Positions 16,531 to 25,555 of a DNA stretch of 64,000 nucleotides are shown piece by piece; position 1 is the first letter of the stretch; each line of letters opens with the position of its first letter. Below the pieces are notes generated by a model. It was not told the origin of the DNA. It worked only from the letters and a program-made list of their open reading frames with translations, and ran no database searches. Made by a program: the position numbers and the translations under genes. Source of the stretch: CAVPMN01 sp963706425. GTDB taxonomy: Bacteria > Actinomycetota > Acidimicrobiia > Acidimicrobiales > Acidimicrobilacustridaceae. Location of the stretch: contig CAVPMN010000020.1 of NCBI GenBank assembly GCA_963706425.1, positions 1,860,001 through 1,924,000 on the forward strand. The letters are read 5' to 3'.

Positions 16531-17172
16531 TCAGGGCGAGAGCCGGTCGATCCGCCACGTGGTCGGGTCGTCGGGGCTCGTTAGGTAGCGGAAGCGGTCG
16601 TGCAGGCGGTTGGGTCGGCCCTGCCAGAACTCGAACTCGACCGGCAGCAGCCGGTAGCCGCCCCAGCTCGGAGGCCGGGGCACCTCGCGGTCGCGGAACC
16701 GCTCGGTGGCCTCGGCCACCCGCTCCTCGAGCACCGCTCGGCTGGGCAGGACGCTGCTCTGTCGTGACGCCCATGCGCCGAGTTGGCTCTCGCGAGGGCG
16801 CGACGCGAAGTAGTCGTCGCTCTCGGTCTCGGCGACCCGCTCGACGCTGCCCGACACCCGCACCTGGCGCGACAGTCGGATCCACGGGAAGCACAGCGCC
16901 GCCACCGGGTGGGCGTCGAGCTCGTGCGCTTTGCGGCTGTCGTAGTTGGTGAAGAAGACGAAGCCGTGATCGACGCCCTTCAGCAGCACATGACGAGCCG
17001 AGGGTCGACCGTCGGCGTCTGCCGAGGCCAGCACCATCGCCTCGGGCTGTTCGAGACCCCAGGTGGCGGCCTGTTCGAACCAGCGGGCGAACTCGGCGAA
17101 CGGGTCGTCGAGCAGGTCGGATCGATCGAGACCACGGTCTTCGAGGTCGCGCTGGCGGCTGGTGAGGTCCAT
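16531..17172 (-). CDS. pdxH: Pyridoxamine 5'-phosphate oxidase
   Basis: FMN enzyme that oxidises pyridoxamine or pyridoxine 5'-phosphate to pyridoxal phosphate. The 213-residue length is normal. Conserved blocks are VLASADADGRPSARHVLLKG, FVFFTNYDSRKAHEL, RPRESQLGAWASRQS and the C-terminal FWQGRPNRLHDRFRY with the substrate-binding RLHDR. The start at 17172 has CATACT 7 bases upstream, another leaderless candidate. It converges with the LLM gene. Confidence 0.94.
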   Translation of the reverse strand: MDLTSRQRDLEDRGLDRSDLLDDPFAEFARWFEQAATWGLEQPEAMVLASADADGRPSARHVLLKGVDHGFVFFTNYDSRKAHELDAHPVAALCFPWIRLSRQVRVSGSVERVAETESDDYFASRPRESQLGAWASRQSSVLPSRAVLEERVAEATERFRDREVPRPPSWGGYRLLPVEFEFWQGRPNRLHDRFRYLTSPDDPTTWRIDRLSP

Positions 17173-17291
17173 GGCCGCGAGTATGGCCCCGGCAGGACGT
17201 GACCCCAGCGTTCCGGCAGGCAGATCGCGCACCAGGGAGCGCGTTTCGGCTGCCAGAACGGAGTGGGTACGGGCGACGTGGGCCAGGCGGT

Positions 17292-17855
17292 TCAGGTGGC
17301 GCGCCGGGCGACACACCAGGTGCCCCAGCCGGCTTCGGAAGCCTGCGCGTGCCACGAGCCGGGCAGGGCAGCGACCACCTCGTCGGCCGACAGGTGGATG
17401 GGCGTGCGGTCGCCGAGCGAGTTGGCCCAGACGACCGCGCCGCCGGGGGCCAGCACGCGATCGGCTTCGAACGGGAAGAGCAACGCGTTGGCCAGCACCA
17501 GCGCGTCGACCGACCCGGCGGGCAGCGGCAGGCAGGCGGCGTCGGCCAGCACTCGGGCCGCCAACTCGGCCGGGGCCCGGCTGAGCATCTCGTAGGCCAG
17601 GTCGACCGCCACGACCGAGCCGAATCGGTCGGAGAGGTGACGGGTCGCCAGCCCGGTTCCTGACCCCACCTCCACACAGCGATCGCCCGACACGGCACCG
17701 CGGTCGAGGGCGTCGACCAGCGGATCGAAGCGTCCGATGCCGTCGCGCGTGTTCCAATCGGGGGCCAGGTCGTTGAAGAGCGCGGCCACCTTGGCCGCCC
17801 GAGTGGGGGTCCAACCATCGGGCTCGAACGCGACCTGGCGCGTGACGACGCGCAT
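17292..17855 (-). CDS. Class I SAM-dependent methyltransferase
   Basis: Rossmann-fold methyltransferase of unknown substrate. Motif I is CVEVGSGTGLATRHLSD, followed by VVAVDLAYEML (acidic residue binding the ribose) and the hydrophobic strand VDALVLANALLFPFE. The start is taken at MRVVTRQVAFEPDGWTP, where related proteins begin to my recollection. A GTG at 17927 overlapping the serS stop (GTGA) would add 24 residues and is a real alternative, since it implies coupling to serS. The C-terminus GWGTWCVARRAT is typical for the subgroup. Confidence 0.8.
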   Translation of the reverse strand: MRVVTRQVAFEPDGWTPTRAAKVAALFNDLAPDWNTRDGIGRFDPLVDALDRGAVSGDRCVEVGSGTGLATRHLSDRFGSVVAVDLAYEMLSRAPAELAARVLADAACLPLPAGSVDALVLANALLFPFEADRVLAPGGAVVWANSLGDRTPIHLSADEVVAALPGSWHAQASEAGWGTWCVARRAT

Positions 17856-17923
17856 CGGGTGGTCAGCGTCGGCACCCGCGGGCCGATCGGCGGGCTCGGC
17901 GATGACGCGGGGCAGGTGGGTGA

Positions 17924-19245
17924 TCACGACCCGATGACGGTGGCGCCGCGCAGGTAGGGCAGCAGCACGTCGGGAACCTGGACGTTGCCGTCGGGGCGGC
18001 GATGGGTCTCGACGAGCGCGGCCCACACGCGGGGCACCGCCAACGCGGAGCCGTTGAGCGTGTGCACCGTCTCGGTGCGCTTCTCGCCCGTCGGTCGATA
18101 GCGGATGTTGGCGCGGCGCGCCTGGTAGTCGCTGAACCACGACACCGACGACACCTCGAGCCACTGGTCGACGCCTGGCGCGTAGACCTCGATGTCGAGC
18201 GAGCGGTAGTGCGATTGACCGAGGTCGCCGGTGCAGATGTCGAGGACCCGGTAGGTGAGGCCCAACGCGGCGATGGTCGACTCGGCGCGTTGGAGGATTT
18301 CGTCGAGCATGGCGGGCGCCTGCTCGGGCGTGGCGTAGGCGAGCAGCTCGACCTTGTCGAACTCGTGCACGCGGAGCAGACCGCGCGTGTCGCGCCCCGC
18401 CGACCCCGCCTCTCGCCGATAGCAGGGGGTGTAGGCCATGAGCCGCATCGGCAGGTCGGTCTCGTCGAGGATCTCGTCTTTGGCCAGCGACGTGAGCGGC
18501 ACCTCGGCCGTGGGGATGCACCAGAGGTCGTCACGTTCGACGTGGTAGGCGTCGTCGGCGAACTTCGGCAGCTGCCCGGTGGCGGTGAGCGTGGAGGTGA
18601 GCACCAGGCTGGGTGGGCGGATCTCCTCGAACGCGTCGGCGTTGCGGTCGAGGGCGAGTTGGCACAGGCCGCGTGCGAGCGTGGCCCCCTGGCCGCGGAA
18701 CATGCTGAACATCGAGCCGGAGATCTTGACCGCCCGTTCGAGATCGAGGATGCCGAGCTCGGCCCCGGTCTCCCAGTGCGGCACCCGCTGGTGATCGGCG
18801 TAGTCGCCCGCTCGTCCCCCGGTGACGGCGTGCCGCCCGCCGTCACGTTCTCGACCACCCGCACCACCACGTTGTCGGCGTCGCTCGCTCCGTCGGGTGC
18901 GTCGGGGGCAGGCACATTGGGGATGGTGAGCAGCAGGCCGTGGAGCTCGGCTGCGATCAGGTCGGTCTCCTCGGCCAGCGCGTGCTCCCGCTCACCGAGC
19001 CGGCGGCTCTCGTCCTGCTTGGCCGCAGCCTGGTCGTCGAGGCCGTCGCGCCGGAGGGCTCCGACCTCCTTCGACAGCGCGTTGACCTGGGAGCGGACGT
19101 CGTCACGCTCGCCGACCAGCTCGCGCTGGCGGGCATCGAGGGTGCGAGCCCGTTCGAGGTCGACGAGCAGCGACGAGTCGTGGCGGCGCGACAGCCCGGC
19201 GAGCACGTCGTCGTAGTCGGTTCGCAGTCGTCGCACGTCGAGCAT
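17924..19245 (-). CDS. serS: Seryl-tRNA synthetase, single-base frameshift
   Basis: Charges tRNA-Ser. The N-terminal coiled-coil arm is clear (MLDVRRLRTDYDDVLAGLSRR through VGALRRDGLDDQAAAK). The catalytic part has motif 2 (TPCYRREAGSAGRDTRGLLRVHEFDKVE) and motif 3 (NGSALAVPRVWAALVETH). The frame is interrupted near 18807: one base is missing in a C-run, and the text passes from VENVTAGGTPSPGDER to GDYADHQRVPHWETGAELG in the next frame. As serS is essential, this is almost certainly a sequence error. TAGCTT lies 8 bases before the ATG at 19245. Confidence 0.92.
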
Positions 19246-19423
19246 GACCCGCGAAGCTAGTCGGCGGGTTTCCCCCATCGGCCCGCTTTGGTCCGCAGCG
19301 TCCCGACGTGACGCGCCGGCCGTCCAGATTGCCCGATTCTCTTGATCTGCACGGCCAGTTCGGGTGTTCGCTCGCAGCGCTGGGTTATCGCACCGAGAAC
19401 GGCGGCGAGTAGCGTCGCCGCCG

Positions 19424-20356
19424 ATGACGGCGCCGGGTCGTGCACTCGAGGTCGACGCGCTCACCGTGCGCTACGGCGAGGTCACCGCCGTGGCCGAGCT
19501 CTCGTTCTCGGCCGAGCCCGGGTCGATCACGGCCCTGCTCGGCCCGAACGGGGCGGGCAAGACGTCGACCGTCGAGGTGCTCGAGGGCTATCGACGGGCC
19601 AGCTCGGGCTCGGTGCGGGTGCTCGGCCTCGACCCCATCGCCGATCACGCCCGCCTGACCCCCCAGATCGGCGTGATGCTGCAGCAGGGTGGCGTCTACA
19701 CCGGCATCCGGCCGCCAGAGGTGCTGGCCCTCTTCGCGAGCTACTACGCCGAGCCTGCCGATCCTGACGAGCTACTGGAGCGGGTCGGGCTCGACCACCG
19801 GCGCAAGGCGACCTGGAGGCAGCTGTCGGGAGGCGAGCAGCAGCGCCTCTCGCTGGCCCTGGCCCTCGTCGGGCGTCCCCGAGTGGCGTTTCTCGACGAG
19901 CCCACCGCGGGCATCGACCCGGCCGGTCGACGGCTCATCCGCGACATCATCGCCGAGCTGCGAGAGCGGGGCGTCTGCGTGCTGCTGACGAGCCACGACC
20001 TCGACGAGGCCGACCGCCTGGCCGACCAGGTGCTGATCATCGACCACGGCCGGCTGGTCGCGTCGGGCTCGCCCGCCGACCTGCGCACCGGCCAGCGCGC
20101 TGCGCAGATCAGCTTCGCGGCGCCCGCCGGCCTCGACACGACCGCGTTGGCCGCCCACCTCGGTGCCCCGGTCGTCGAACGGGAGCGGGGCGAGTACGTG
20201 GTCGCCACCGACGCCACGCCCGGCGCGGTCGCGGCGCTCACGGCCTGGTTGGCCGAGCGCAACCTGCCGCTCGACGACCTGCGCGCCGGGCGCAGCACGC
20301 TCGAGGACGTCTACCTGCGGCTGACCGAGTACGAGCCACCCGAGGGGTCGCCATGA
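19424..20356 (+). CDS. ABC-2 type exporter ATPase
   Basis: ATP-binding half of a DrrAB-like exporter. Walker A is GPNGAGKTST, signature LSGGEQQRLSLALAL, Walker B VAFLDEPTAGIDP and the switch histidine is in LLTSHDLDEADRLADQ. About 80 residues follow the ATPase core, as in this subfamily. The next gene, the permease, starts inside the stop codon (ATGA). Actinobacteria often have such a pair near ctaA/ctaB; whether it moves haem, copper or another factor for oxidase assembly is unproven. TAGCGT lies 8 bases before the ATG. Confidence 0.9.
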   Translation: MTAPGRALEVDALTVRYGEVTAVAELSFSAEPGSITALLGPNGAGKTSTVEVLEGYRRASSGSVRVLGLDPIADHARLTPQIGVMLQQGGVYTGIRPPEVLALFASYYAEPADPDELLERVGLDHRRKATWRQLSGGEQQRLSLALALVGRPRVAFLDEPTAGIDPAGRRLIRDIIAELRERGVCVLLTSHDLDEADRLADQVLIIDHGRLVASGSPADLRTGQRAAQISFAAPAGLDTTALAAHLGAPVVERERGEYVVATDATPGAVAALTAWLAERNLPLDDLRAGRSTLEDVYLRLTEYEPPEGSP

Positions 20357-21081
20357 ACGCCCTCGTCACTCAGGCCCGCACCGAGCTGCGCTTGAGCCTG
20401 CGGCAGGGCGAGCAGCTGCTCGTCAGCCTCGGCATCCCGCTGCTCGTGCTCGTGTTCTTCTCGCTGGTCGACGTCTTGCCGAAGCCCGAGGGGGTCGACG
20501 ACCCGGTCGACTTCCTCGCGCCGGGCGTGCTCGCCCTGGCCGTCATGTCGAGCGCCATGGTGGCCCTCGGCATCGCCACCGGGTTCGAGCGCTACTACGG
20601 CGTGCTCAAGCGCTTGGGGAGCACCCCGCTCGGCCGACCCCGGCTGGTGAGCGCCAAGATCGCCATGGTGCTCTGCCTGGAAGTGGTACAGGTGGTCGTG
20701 CTGGTCGGGGCCGCCTTGGCCCTGGGGTGGGACCCGGACGGGCCGGCAGCCCTGGCCGTGCCCGCGTTCGTGCTCGGCACCGCCGCGTTCGCCGGCATCG
20801 GCCTGTTGATGGCGGGCACCCTTCCCGGGCCGGTGAACCTGGCGGCCGTGAACGGGCTCTACCTGGTGTTGCTGCTCCTCGGCGGCATGGTGATCCCGCT
20901 GAGCGAGCTGCCGGGCGCACTCCGCACCGTGGCCGAGTTGCTGCCGGCCGCCGCGCTGAGCGGCGCGCTCGATCAGGCCTTCGATGCCGGCGCGGCCTCG
21001 TCGACCCAACCCTGGGTGGTGCTCGGGGTGTGGGCGGTGGGGGCGCCGCTGGCCGCGGCCCGCTGGTTCCGCTGGAGCTGA
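20353..21081 (+). CDS. ABC-2 type exporter permease
   Basis: Membrane half of the exporter. Six hydrophobic segments are visible, beginning QLLVSLGIPLLVLVFFSLVD and including GLYLVLLLLGGMVIPLSELP, the conserved region before the last span in ABC-2 permeases. FERYYGVLKRLGSTPLGRP is the amphipathic elbow typical of the family. It overlaps the ATPase gene by 4 bases and converges on ctaF. Substrate is unknown. Confidence 0.88.
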   Translation: MNALVTQARTELRLSLRQGEQLLVSLGIPLLVLVFFSLVDVLPKPEGVDDPVDFLAPGVLALAVMSSAMVALGIATGFERYYGVLKRLGSTPLGRPRLVSAKIAMVLCLEVVQVVVLVGAALALGWDPDGPAALAVPAFVLGTAAFAGIGLLMAGTLPGPVNLAAVNGLYLVLLLLGGMVIPLSELPGALRTVAELLPAAALSGALDQAFDAGAASSTQPWVVLGVWAVGAPLAAARWFRWS

Positions 21082-21088
21082 GCGGGGC

Positions 21089-21484
21089 TCAGTTGGTCTG
21101 CACCATCTGGTCTTCAGCCCAGAAGATGCGGAACATCGCCATCATGGCCAGGTAGACGCCGACGGCGAGGAGCAATCCGGCGTAGAAGAGCCTAGTGAGG
21201 ATGGGCTTGTCGAACTTGAGGTGCATGAACACCCACGCCACGACGAAGAACTTCACGGCCATGAGCACCATGAGCACGATGATCAGCCCGGCGTTGCTGT
21301 CGCCGCCCCAGCTCCACAAGAACAGGTCTTCCCAGACATAGGTGGCCACCTCGACCAGCGTGACCGCCGCGAGGAACAGGGCGGTGAGCACGTAGACCTT
21401 GTCGCGGGAGTACTCCTCGACGGCGCCGTCGAGCTGCGCGGTGGGGATCGGTTGGTCGGTGGGCTCTGGGGTCACCGTGGTCAT
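21089..21484 (-). CDS. ctaF: Cytochrome c oxidase subunit IV (CtaF type)
   Basis: Small accessory subunit of the terminal oxidase, 131 residues with three membrane spans (VYVLTALFLAAVTLVEVATYV, AGLIIVLMVLMAVKFFVVAWVFMHLKFD, FYAGLLLAVGVYLAMMAMF). FFVVAWVFMHLKFD is the signature of the prokaryotic COX4/CyoD-like family. It is the last gene of the ctaC-D-E-F run, 12 bases behind ctaE. Confidence 0.88.
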   Translation of the reverse strand: MTTVTPEPTDQPIPTAQLDGAVEEYSRDKVYVLTALFLAAVTLVEVATYVWEDLFLWSWGGDSNAGLIIVLMVLMAVKFFVVAWVFMHLKFDKPILTRLFYAGLLLAVGVYLAMMAMFRIFWAEDQMVQTN

Positions 21485-21496
21485 GATCGATGCTCC

Positions 21497-22099
21497 CTAG
21501 GGGATGAGGTAGACGACCGCGAAGATGAGGATCCACACGACGTCGACGAAGTGCCAGTAGAGGCCGACGATCTCGACGGTCTCCGATCGGTGCTCAGGCA
21601 GGCGACCACGTGCCGACAGCAGCACGAGCGACACGAGCATGATGATGCCGACGGTGACGTGCACGCCGTGGAACCCGGTGAGCGTGTAGAAGGCCGAGCT
21701 GAACCGGCTGGTGGTGTAGCCGAGGCCCTCCTCGTAGAACACGGTGAACTCGTAGACCTGCCCGGCGATGAAGGTGGCGCCGAGCAGCGCCGTGCCACCG
21801 AGCCAGATGCGCATGCGATGGTGGTCGCCCCGCTCGATGGCCGAGACGGCCAGCACCATGGTGAGCGAGCTCATGAGCAGCACGAACGAGCTCATCGACG
21901 TGAAGGGGATGTCGAAGACGTCTTCGGGCGTGGGGCCGCTGAGCGGGTTCTTGTAGAGCAGGTAGGTGGTGATGAGCCCGCCGAAGAGCAGGCACTCCGA
22001 CGCGAGGAACAACCACATGCCGAGCTTCGTGTTGGAGATGCCCGTATTGGTGGCGTGATCGGGATGAGCGGTGGCCGCGTGGGCGTCGCGCTCGACCAT
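21497..22099 (-). CDS. ctaE: Cytochrome c oxidase subunit III
   Basis: Core subunit that stabilises the oxidase and its proton uptake. The 200-residue protein has five predicted spans, with the conserved LGMWLFLASECLLFGGL (glutamate in the span), FTGFHGVHVTVGIIML and the C-terminal GLYWHFVDVVWILIF. These intact motifs contrast with the second subunit III-like gene at 26509. ATG 22099 is close behind the ctaD stop, so the genes are one transcript. Confidence 0.94.
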   Translation of the reverse strand: MVERDAHAATAHPDHATNTGISNTKLGMWLFLASECLLFGGLITTYLLYKNPLSGPTPEDVFDIPFTSMSSFVLLMSSLTMVLAVSAIERGDHHRMRIWLGGTALLGATFIAGQVYEFTVFYEEGLGYTTSRFSSAFYTLTGFHGVHVTVGIIMLVSLVLLSARGRLPEHRSETVEIVGLYWHFVDVVWILIFAVVYLIP

Positions 22100-22121
22100 C
22101 ACCTCGTGACGGGTCGCAGTG

Positions 22122-24170
22122 TCAGCCAACGGTCTCGGCCTCCTTGTCGGCCGATTCGGTGTCGGCGTCGGCGATCGGGCCGGCCGCGTCGGTGGTGGCA
22201 CCGGGCGCCTCGTCGCTCGACTCGTCGTCGGGGCCGTGATCGTCGCCATGGGCGGCGTCGGGATCGTCAGGCGGCTCCATGGCCCAGCCGTAGATGCCGG
22301 CCACCACGATGATGCCGCCGATGAGGCAGAGCCACCAGGTGTAGAGCAGGCCATAGGCGATCACCGGCAGGCCGAGGGCGGTGACGAGCGGCCAGTAGGA
22401 CGGTGACGGCAGGTGCACACCCTTGCCGTCGCTGTGCTGCACGACGTCTTCGGTCTCGGCGATACGCACGAGGTTGTCGTTCTCGTCCTCGCCGTACTTG
22501 CGGTACCAGAAGTCGTCGACCCGCTCGACGGTGGGGATGGGATCGAAGTTCCACTCGGGCGTGGGCGAGTCGACCATCCACTCGATGGTGCGGGCATCCC
22601 ACGGATCGGGGCCCGGAGGCGGCAGCTGCTTCGACTTCGCCTTGCTGTAGAAGACGTTGAAGAGGAACAGCGCCACGCTCGACGCCAGGATGAACGCGCC
22701 GATGGTGGCGACCTTGTTCCACAGGTCGAAGCCGTAGCCGGGGTCGTAGGTGTAGATGCGGCGCGACATGCCCTGCAGGCCGAGCACGTGCATCGGGGCG
22801 AAGGTGAGGTTGAAGCCCACCAGCATCAGCCAGAAGTTGGTCTTGCCCAGCTTCTCGTTGAGCAGGTAGCCGAACACCTTCGGCCAGTAGAAGTAGAGGC
22901 CGCCCATGAAGCCGAAGAAGGCGCCGCCGAAGAGCACGTAGTGGAAGTGGGCGACGATGTAGTAGGTGTCGGTCTGCTGCGTGTCGGCCGGGGCGATCGA
23001 GTGGCTCACACCCGAGAGGCCGCCGATGGTGAACATCGTGATGAGGCCGATCGAGAACAGCATCGGCGTGTCGAACTTCAACTTGCCGCCCCACATGGTG
23101 GCGGTCCAGTTGAGGATCTTCACGCCCGTCGGTACGGCGATGAACATCGTCGTGAGCGAGAACGTGGTGACCGAGATCGGCCCGATGCCCGAGACGAACA
23201 TGTGGTGGGCCCACACGCCCCAGCCCATGAAGCCGATGGCCACGCCCGAGAACACGATGAACGGGTAGCCGAAGATCGGCTTGCGGGAGAACACCGGCAG
23301 CATGTCGGACACGAGCCCGAACGCCGGCAGGATCATCAGGTAGACCTCGGGGTGACCGAAGATCCAGAACAGGTGCTGCCACAGCAGCGGGTTGGCGCCC
23401 TGGGCCACGTTGAAGAAGTTGGCGTCGAAGAGGCGGTCGAACATCAGCAGGAACTGCGCCGCCGTGAGCACCGGGATGGCGAAGAGCAGGAGGAACTGGG
23501 TGACCAGGGTCATCCAGGTGAAGATCGGCATCTTCATGAGCGTCATGCCCGGCGCCCGCAGGTTGAGCACCGTGACGATGAGGTTCACGGCACCGGTCAA
23601 CGAGGCGATGCCCGTGATGATGAGGCCGAGGTTCCAGAAGTCGATGCCGTTGCTCGGAGAGAACAACACGCCGTTGTTGGGCGCGTAGTTGAACCAGCCA
23701 CCGTCGGCGCCGCCGCCGAGGAACCAGCTCGTGTTGAGGAAGATGCCGCCGGCGAGGAAGCACCAGAAGCTGAACCCGTTGATGCGCGGGAAGGCCACAT
23801 CGCGCGCGCCGATCTGCAACGGCATCAGGTAGTTGGCGAACGCGGCGCCGAGCGGCATCACGACGAGGAACACCATGGTGGTGCCGTGCATCGTGAAGAC
23901 CTGGTTGTAGGCGTCGGCCGACAGCAGCGTGCCGCGAGGCGCCCAGAGCTGCACCCGGATGAGCAGGGCCTCGATGCCGCCGATGATCAGGAAGAAGATC
24001 GACGCGGCGCCGTACATGATGCCGATCTTCTTGTGGTCGACCGTGGTGAGCCACGAGCGCCAACCCCGCTTGGGCTTCGGGCGTTCGAAGACGCCGAGGG
24101 GGTGGAACTCCTCGGTGTCGACCTCGCCCGAGGGCAGGGCCAACGCCGGGCGGTTCTCAGTGAGTGCCAT
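22122..24170 (-). CDS. ctaD: Cytochrome c oxidase subunit I, catalytic
   Basis: Reduces oxygen to water and pumps protons. All ligands are present: H95 (FTMHGTTM) and H410 for low-spin haem, H273 with cross-linked Y277 (GHPEVY), H322 and H323 (WAHHMF) for copper B, and H408 (AHFHY) for high-spin haem. It is A-family (YSHPxV-like tyrosine). The 682 residues include a C-terminal extension with two more spans (YWPLVTALGLPVIAYGLLY) and an acidic tail, a feature seen in actinobacterial oxidases where part of subunit IV is fused. GGAG lies 7 bases before the ATG. Confidence 0.97.
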   Translation of the reverse strand: MALTENRPALALPSGEVDTEEFHPLGVFERPKPKRGWRSWLTTVDHKKIGIMYGAASIFFLIIGGIEALLIRVQLWAPRGTLLSADAYNQVFTMHGTTMVFLVVMPLGAAFANYLMPLQIGARDVAFPRINGFSFWCFLAGGIFLNTSWFLGGGADGGWFNYAPNNGVLFSPSNGIDFWNLGLIITGIASLTGAVNLIVTVLNLRAPGMTLMKMPIFTWMTLVTQFLLLFAIPVLTAAQFLLMFDRLFDANFFNVAQGANPLLWQHLFWIFGHPEVYLMILPAFGLVSDMLPVFSRKPIFGYPFIVFSGVAIGFMGWGVWAHHMFVSGIGPISVTTFSLTTMFIAVPTGVKILNWTATMWGGKLKFDTPMLFSIGLITMFTIGGLSGVSHSIAPADTQQTDTYYIVAHFHYVLFGGAFFGFMGGLYFYWPKVFGYLLNEKLGKTNFWLMLVGFNLTFAPMHVLGLQGMSRRIYTYDPGYGFDLWNKVATIGAFILASSVALFLFNVFYSKAKSKQLPPPGPDPWDARTIEWMVDSPTPEWNFDPIPTVERVDDFWYRKYGEDENDNLVRIAETEDVVQHSDGKGVHLPSPSYWPLVTALGLPVIAYGLLYTWWLCLIGGIIVVAGIYGWAMEPPDDPDAAHGDDHGPDDESSDEAPGATTDAAGPIADADTESADKEAETVG

Positions 24171-24209
24171 GGTGGTGCTCCGTGACGGCAGGTGCGGTCG
24201 TCATGTGGG

Positions 24210-25451
24210 CTACTTGAGGGTCTCGAGGTAGGCGACCAGCTCGTCGATCTGCTGCTCGCTGAGGCCGAGGTTGGGCATGCCACGGCCTTGGCCGTTGGCG
24301 TTCTGGTCCGGCGCCATGGGCTTGAGCGCGGTGGGGTCGCGCAGCCAGGCCTCGAGCGTCGGCCGGTTGAGGTAGTAGGGCGCGCTGTCGCCGCCGAAGA
24401 GAGCACCACCGGGATCGCCCGGCTCGGCCACGTCACCCGGGTCGCCCGGGGCGGGCTCGTCCGAGTCGGGGTCCTGCGGTGTGTAGAGGTTGTAGATGGC
24501 GCCGGCGAAGGTGCCCCGGGTCATGAGGTGGGTGAGGTTGGGGGCGACGCCTGACACCAGCGGAACCGACGCCGGATCCTCGAGCGCCTTTTCGAACTGA
24601 CCGTTGACGACGTGGCACTGCGCGCACAGGGCCGAGAACTGGTCCTTGCCGGCGGCCGCCAGCGAGCCCGCCTCGGGTTCGTCGGGCGGTTCAAGCTGGT
24701 TGGCCAGCCACTCGTCGTACTGGTCGGGCTCGAGCGCCCGCACGATCATCCGCATGTTGGCGTGCGAGAGCCCGCAGAACTCGGTGCACTGGCCGCGGAA
24801 GACGCCGGGTTCGTCGGCCTCGATCTTCCAGTACGTGTCCATGCCGGGCACGGCGTCGCGCTTGCCGCTCAGCGCCGGGATCCAGAAGCTGTGGATCACG
24901 TCGTTGGAGGAGATGGTGAGGTCGATCTCGCGACCGGCGGGGATCACCAACTCGTTGGCGACGGTGAGGTCATCGGCACCGTCGTAGGAGCCGTCGCCGT
25001 CGAGGTCGTACTGATAGCTCCACCACCACTGCTGGCCCGCGACCCGTACCTCGATGGCGTCGGGCTCACGTTCCTCGAGCTCGAGGATGGTGATGACCGT
25101 GAACACGGCGATGCCGGCCAGCACCACGGCCGGCAGGATGGTCCAGCCGATCTCGAGCGTGGTCTTGCCGTGCAGCTGCCCGGGCATGGCGTCGTCGTCG
25201 GGATGCTCCCGGAACCGCCAGGTGATGTAGAGCACCGCACCGAGCACGCCGACGAACACCAGGCCGGCGATGGCGAACACCGGGATCACCAGGTTCTGGA
25301 TGGTCTGCGCAGACGGGCCCTTCGGCGCCAGGGTGGTGAGCTGCTTGCCGTCGTTCTGGAAGACGTCCCAGATGAGCAGCACGTAGAGCACGCCCACGAT
25401 CGCCAGGGACACGGCACCCAGGATTCGTAGGAACGTGGAACGGCGGGGCAT
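24210..25451 (-). CDS. ctaC: Cytochrome c oxidase subunit II with fused cytochrome c
   Basis: Accepts electrons at the copper A centre. Two spans lead to a cupredoxin domain with H187, C222, E224, C226, H230 and M233 (GQCTEFCGLSHANM). A cytochrome c domain follows (LCAQCH, C276-H280), making this a caa3-type enzyme. Two insertions stand out. YDLDGDGSYDGADD (148-161) looks like an EF-hand calcium loop within the cupredoxin domain. A Pro/Asp/Gly-rich linker (PQDPDSDEPAPGDPGD) interrupts the cytochrome c domain. SD GAGGAG precedes the ATG. Confidence 0.94.
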   Translation of the reverse strand: MPRRSTFLRILGAVSLAIVGVLYVLLIWDVFQNDGKQLTTLAPKGPSAQTIQNLVIPVFAIAGLVFVGVLGAVLYITWRFREHPDDDAMPGQLHGKTTLEIGWTILPAVVLAGIAVFTVITILELEEREPDAIEVRVAGQQWWWSYQYDLDGDGSYDGADDLTVANELVIPAGREIDLTISSNDVIHSFWIPALSGKRDAVPGMDTYWKIEADEPGVFRGQCTEFCGLSHANMRMIVRALEPDQYDEWLANQLEPPDEPEAGSLAAAGKDQFSALCAQCHVVNGQFEKALEDPASVPLVSGVAPNLTHLMTRGTFAGAIYNLYTPQDPDSDEPAPGDPGDVAEPGDPGGALFGGDSAPYYLNRPTLEAWLRDPTALKPMAPDQNANGQGRGMPNLGLSEQQIDELVAYLETLK

Positions 25452-25555
25452 TCAGACTCCTCGTGAGGACGGACCGGGGTCCGATTCGCAGTGTTCCCCA
25501 GGGCGGCCGAGGGACGCCAACCGGGGAGCGGAACTATGCGGCGCAATCACCAGGC

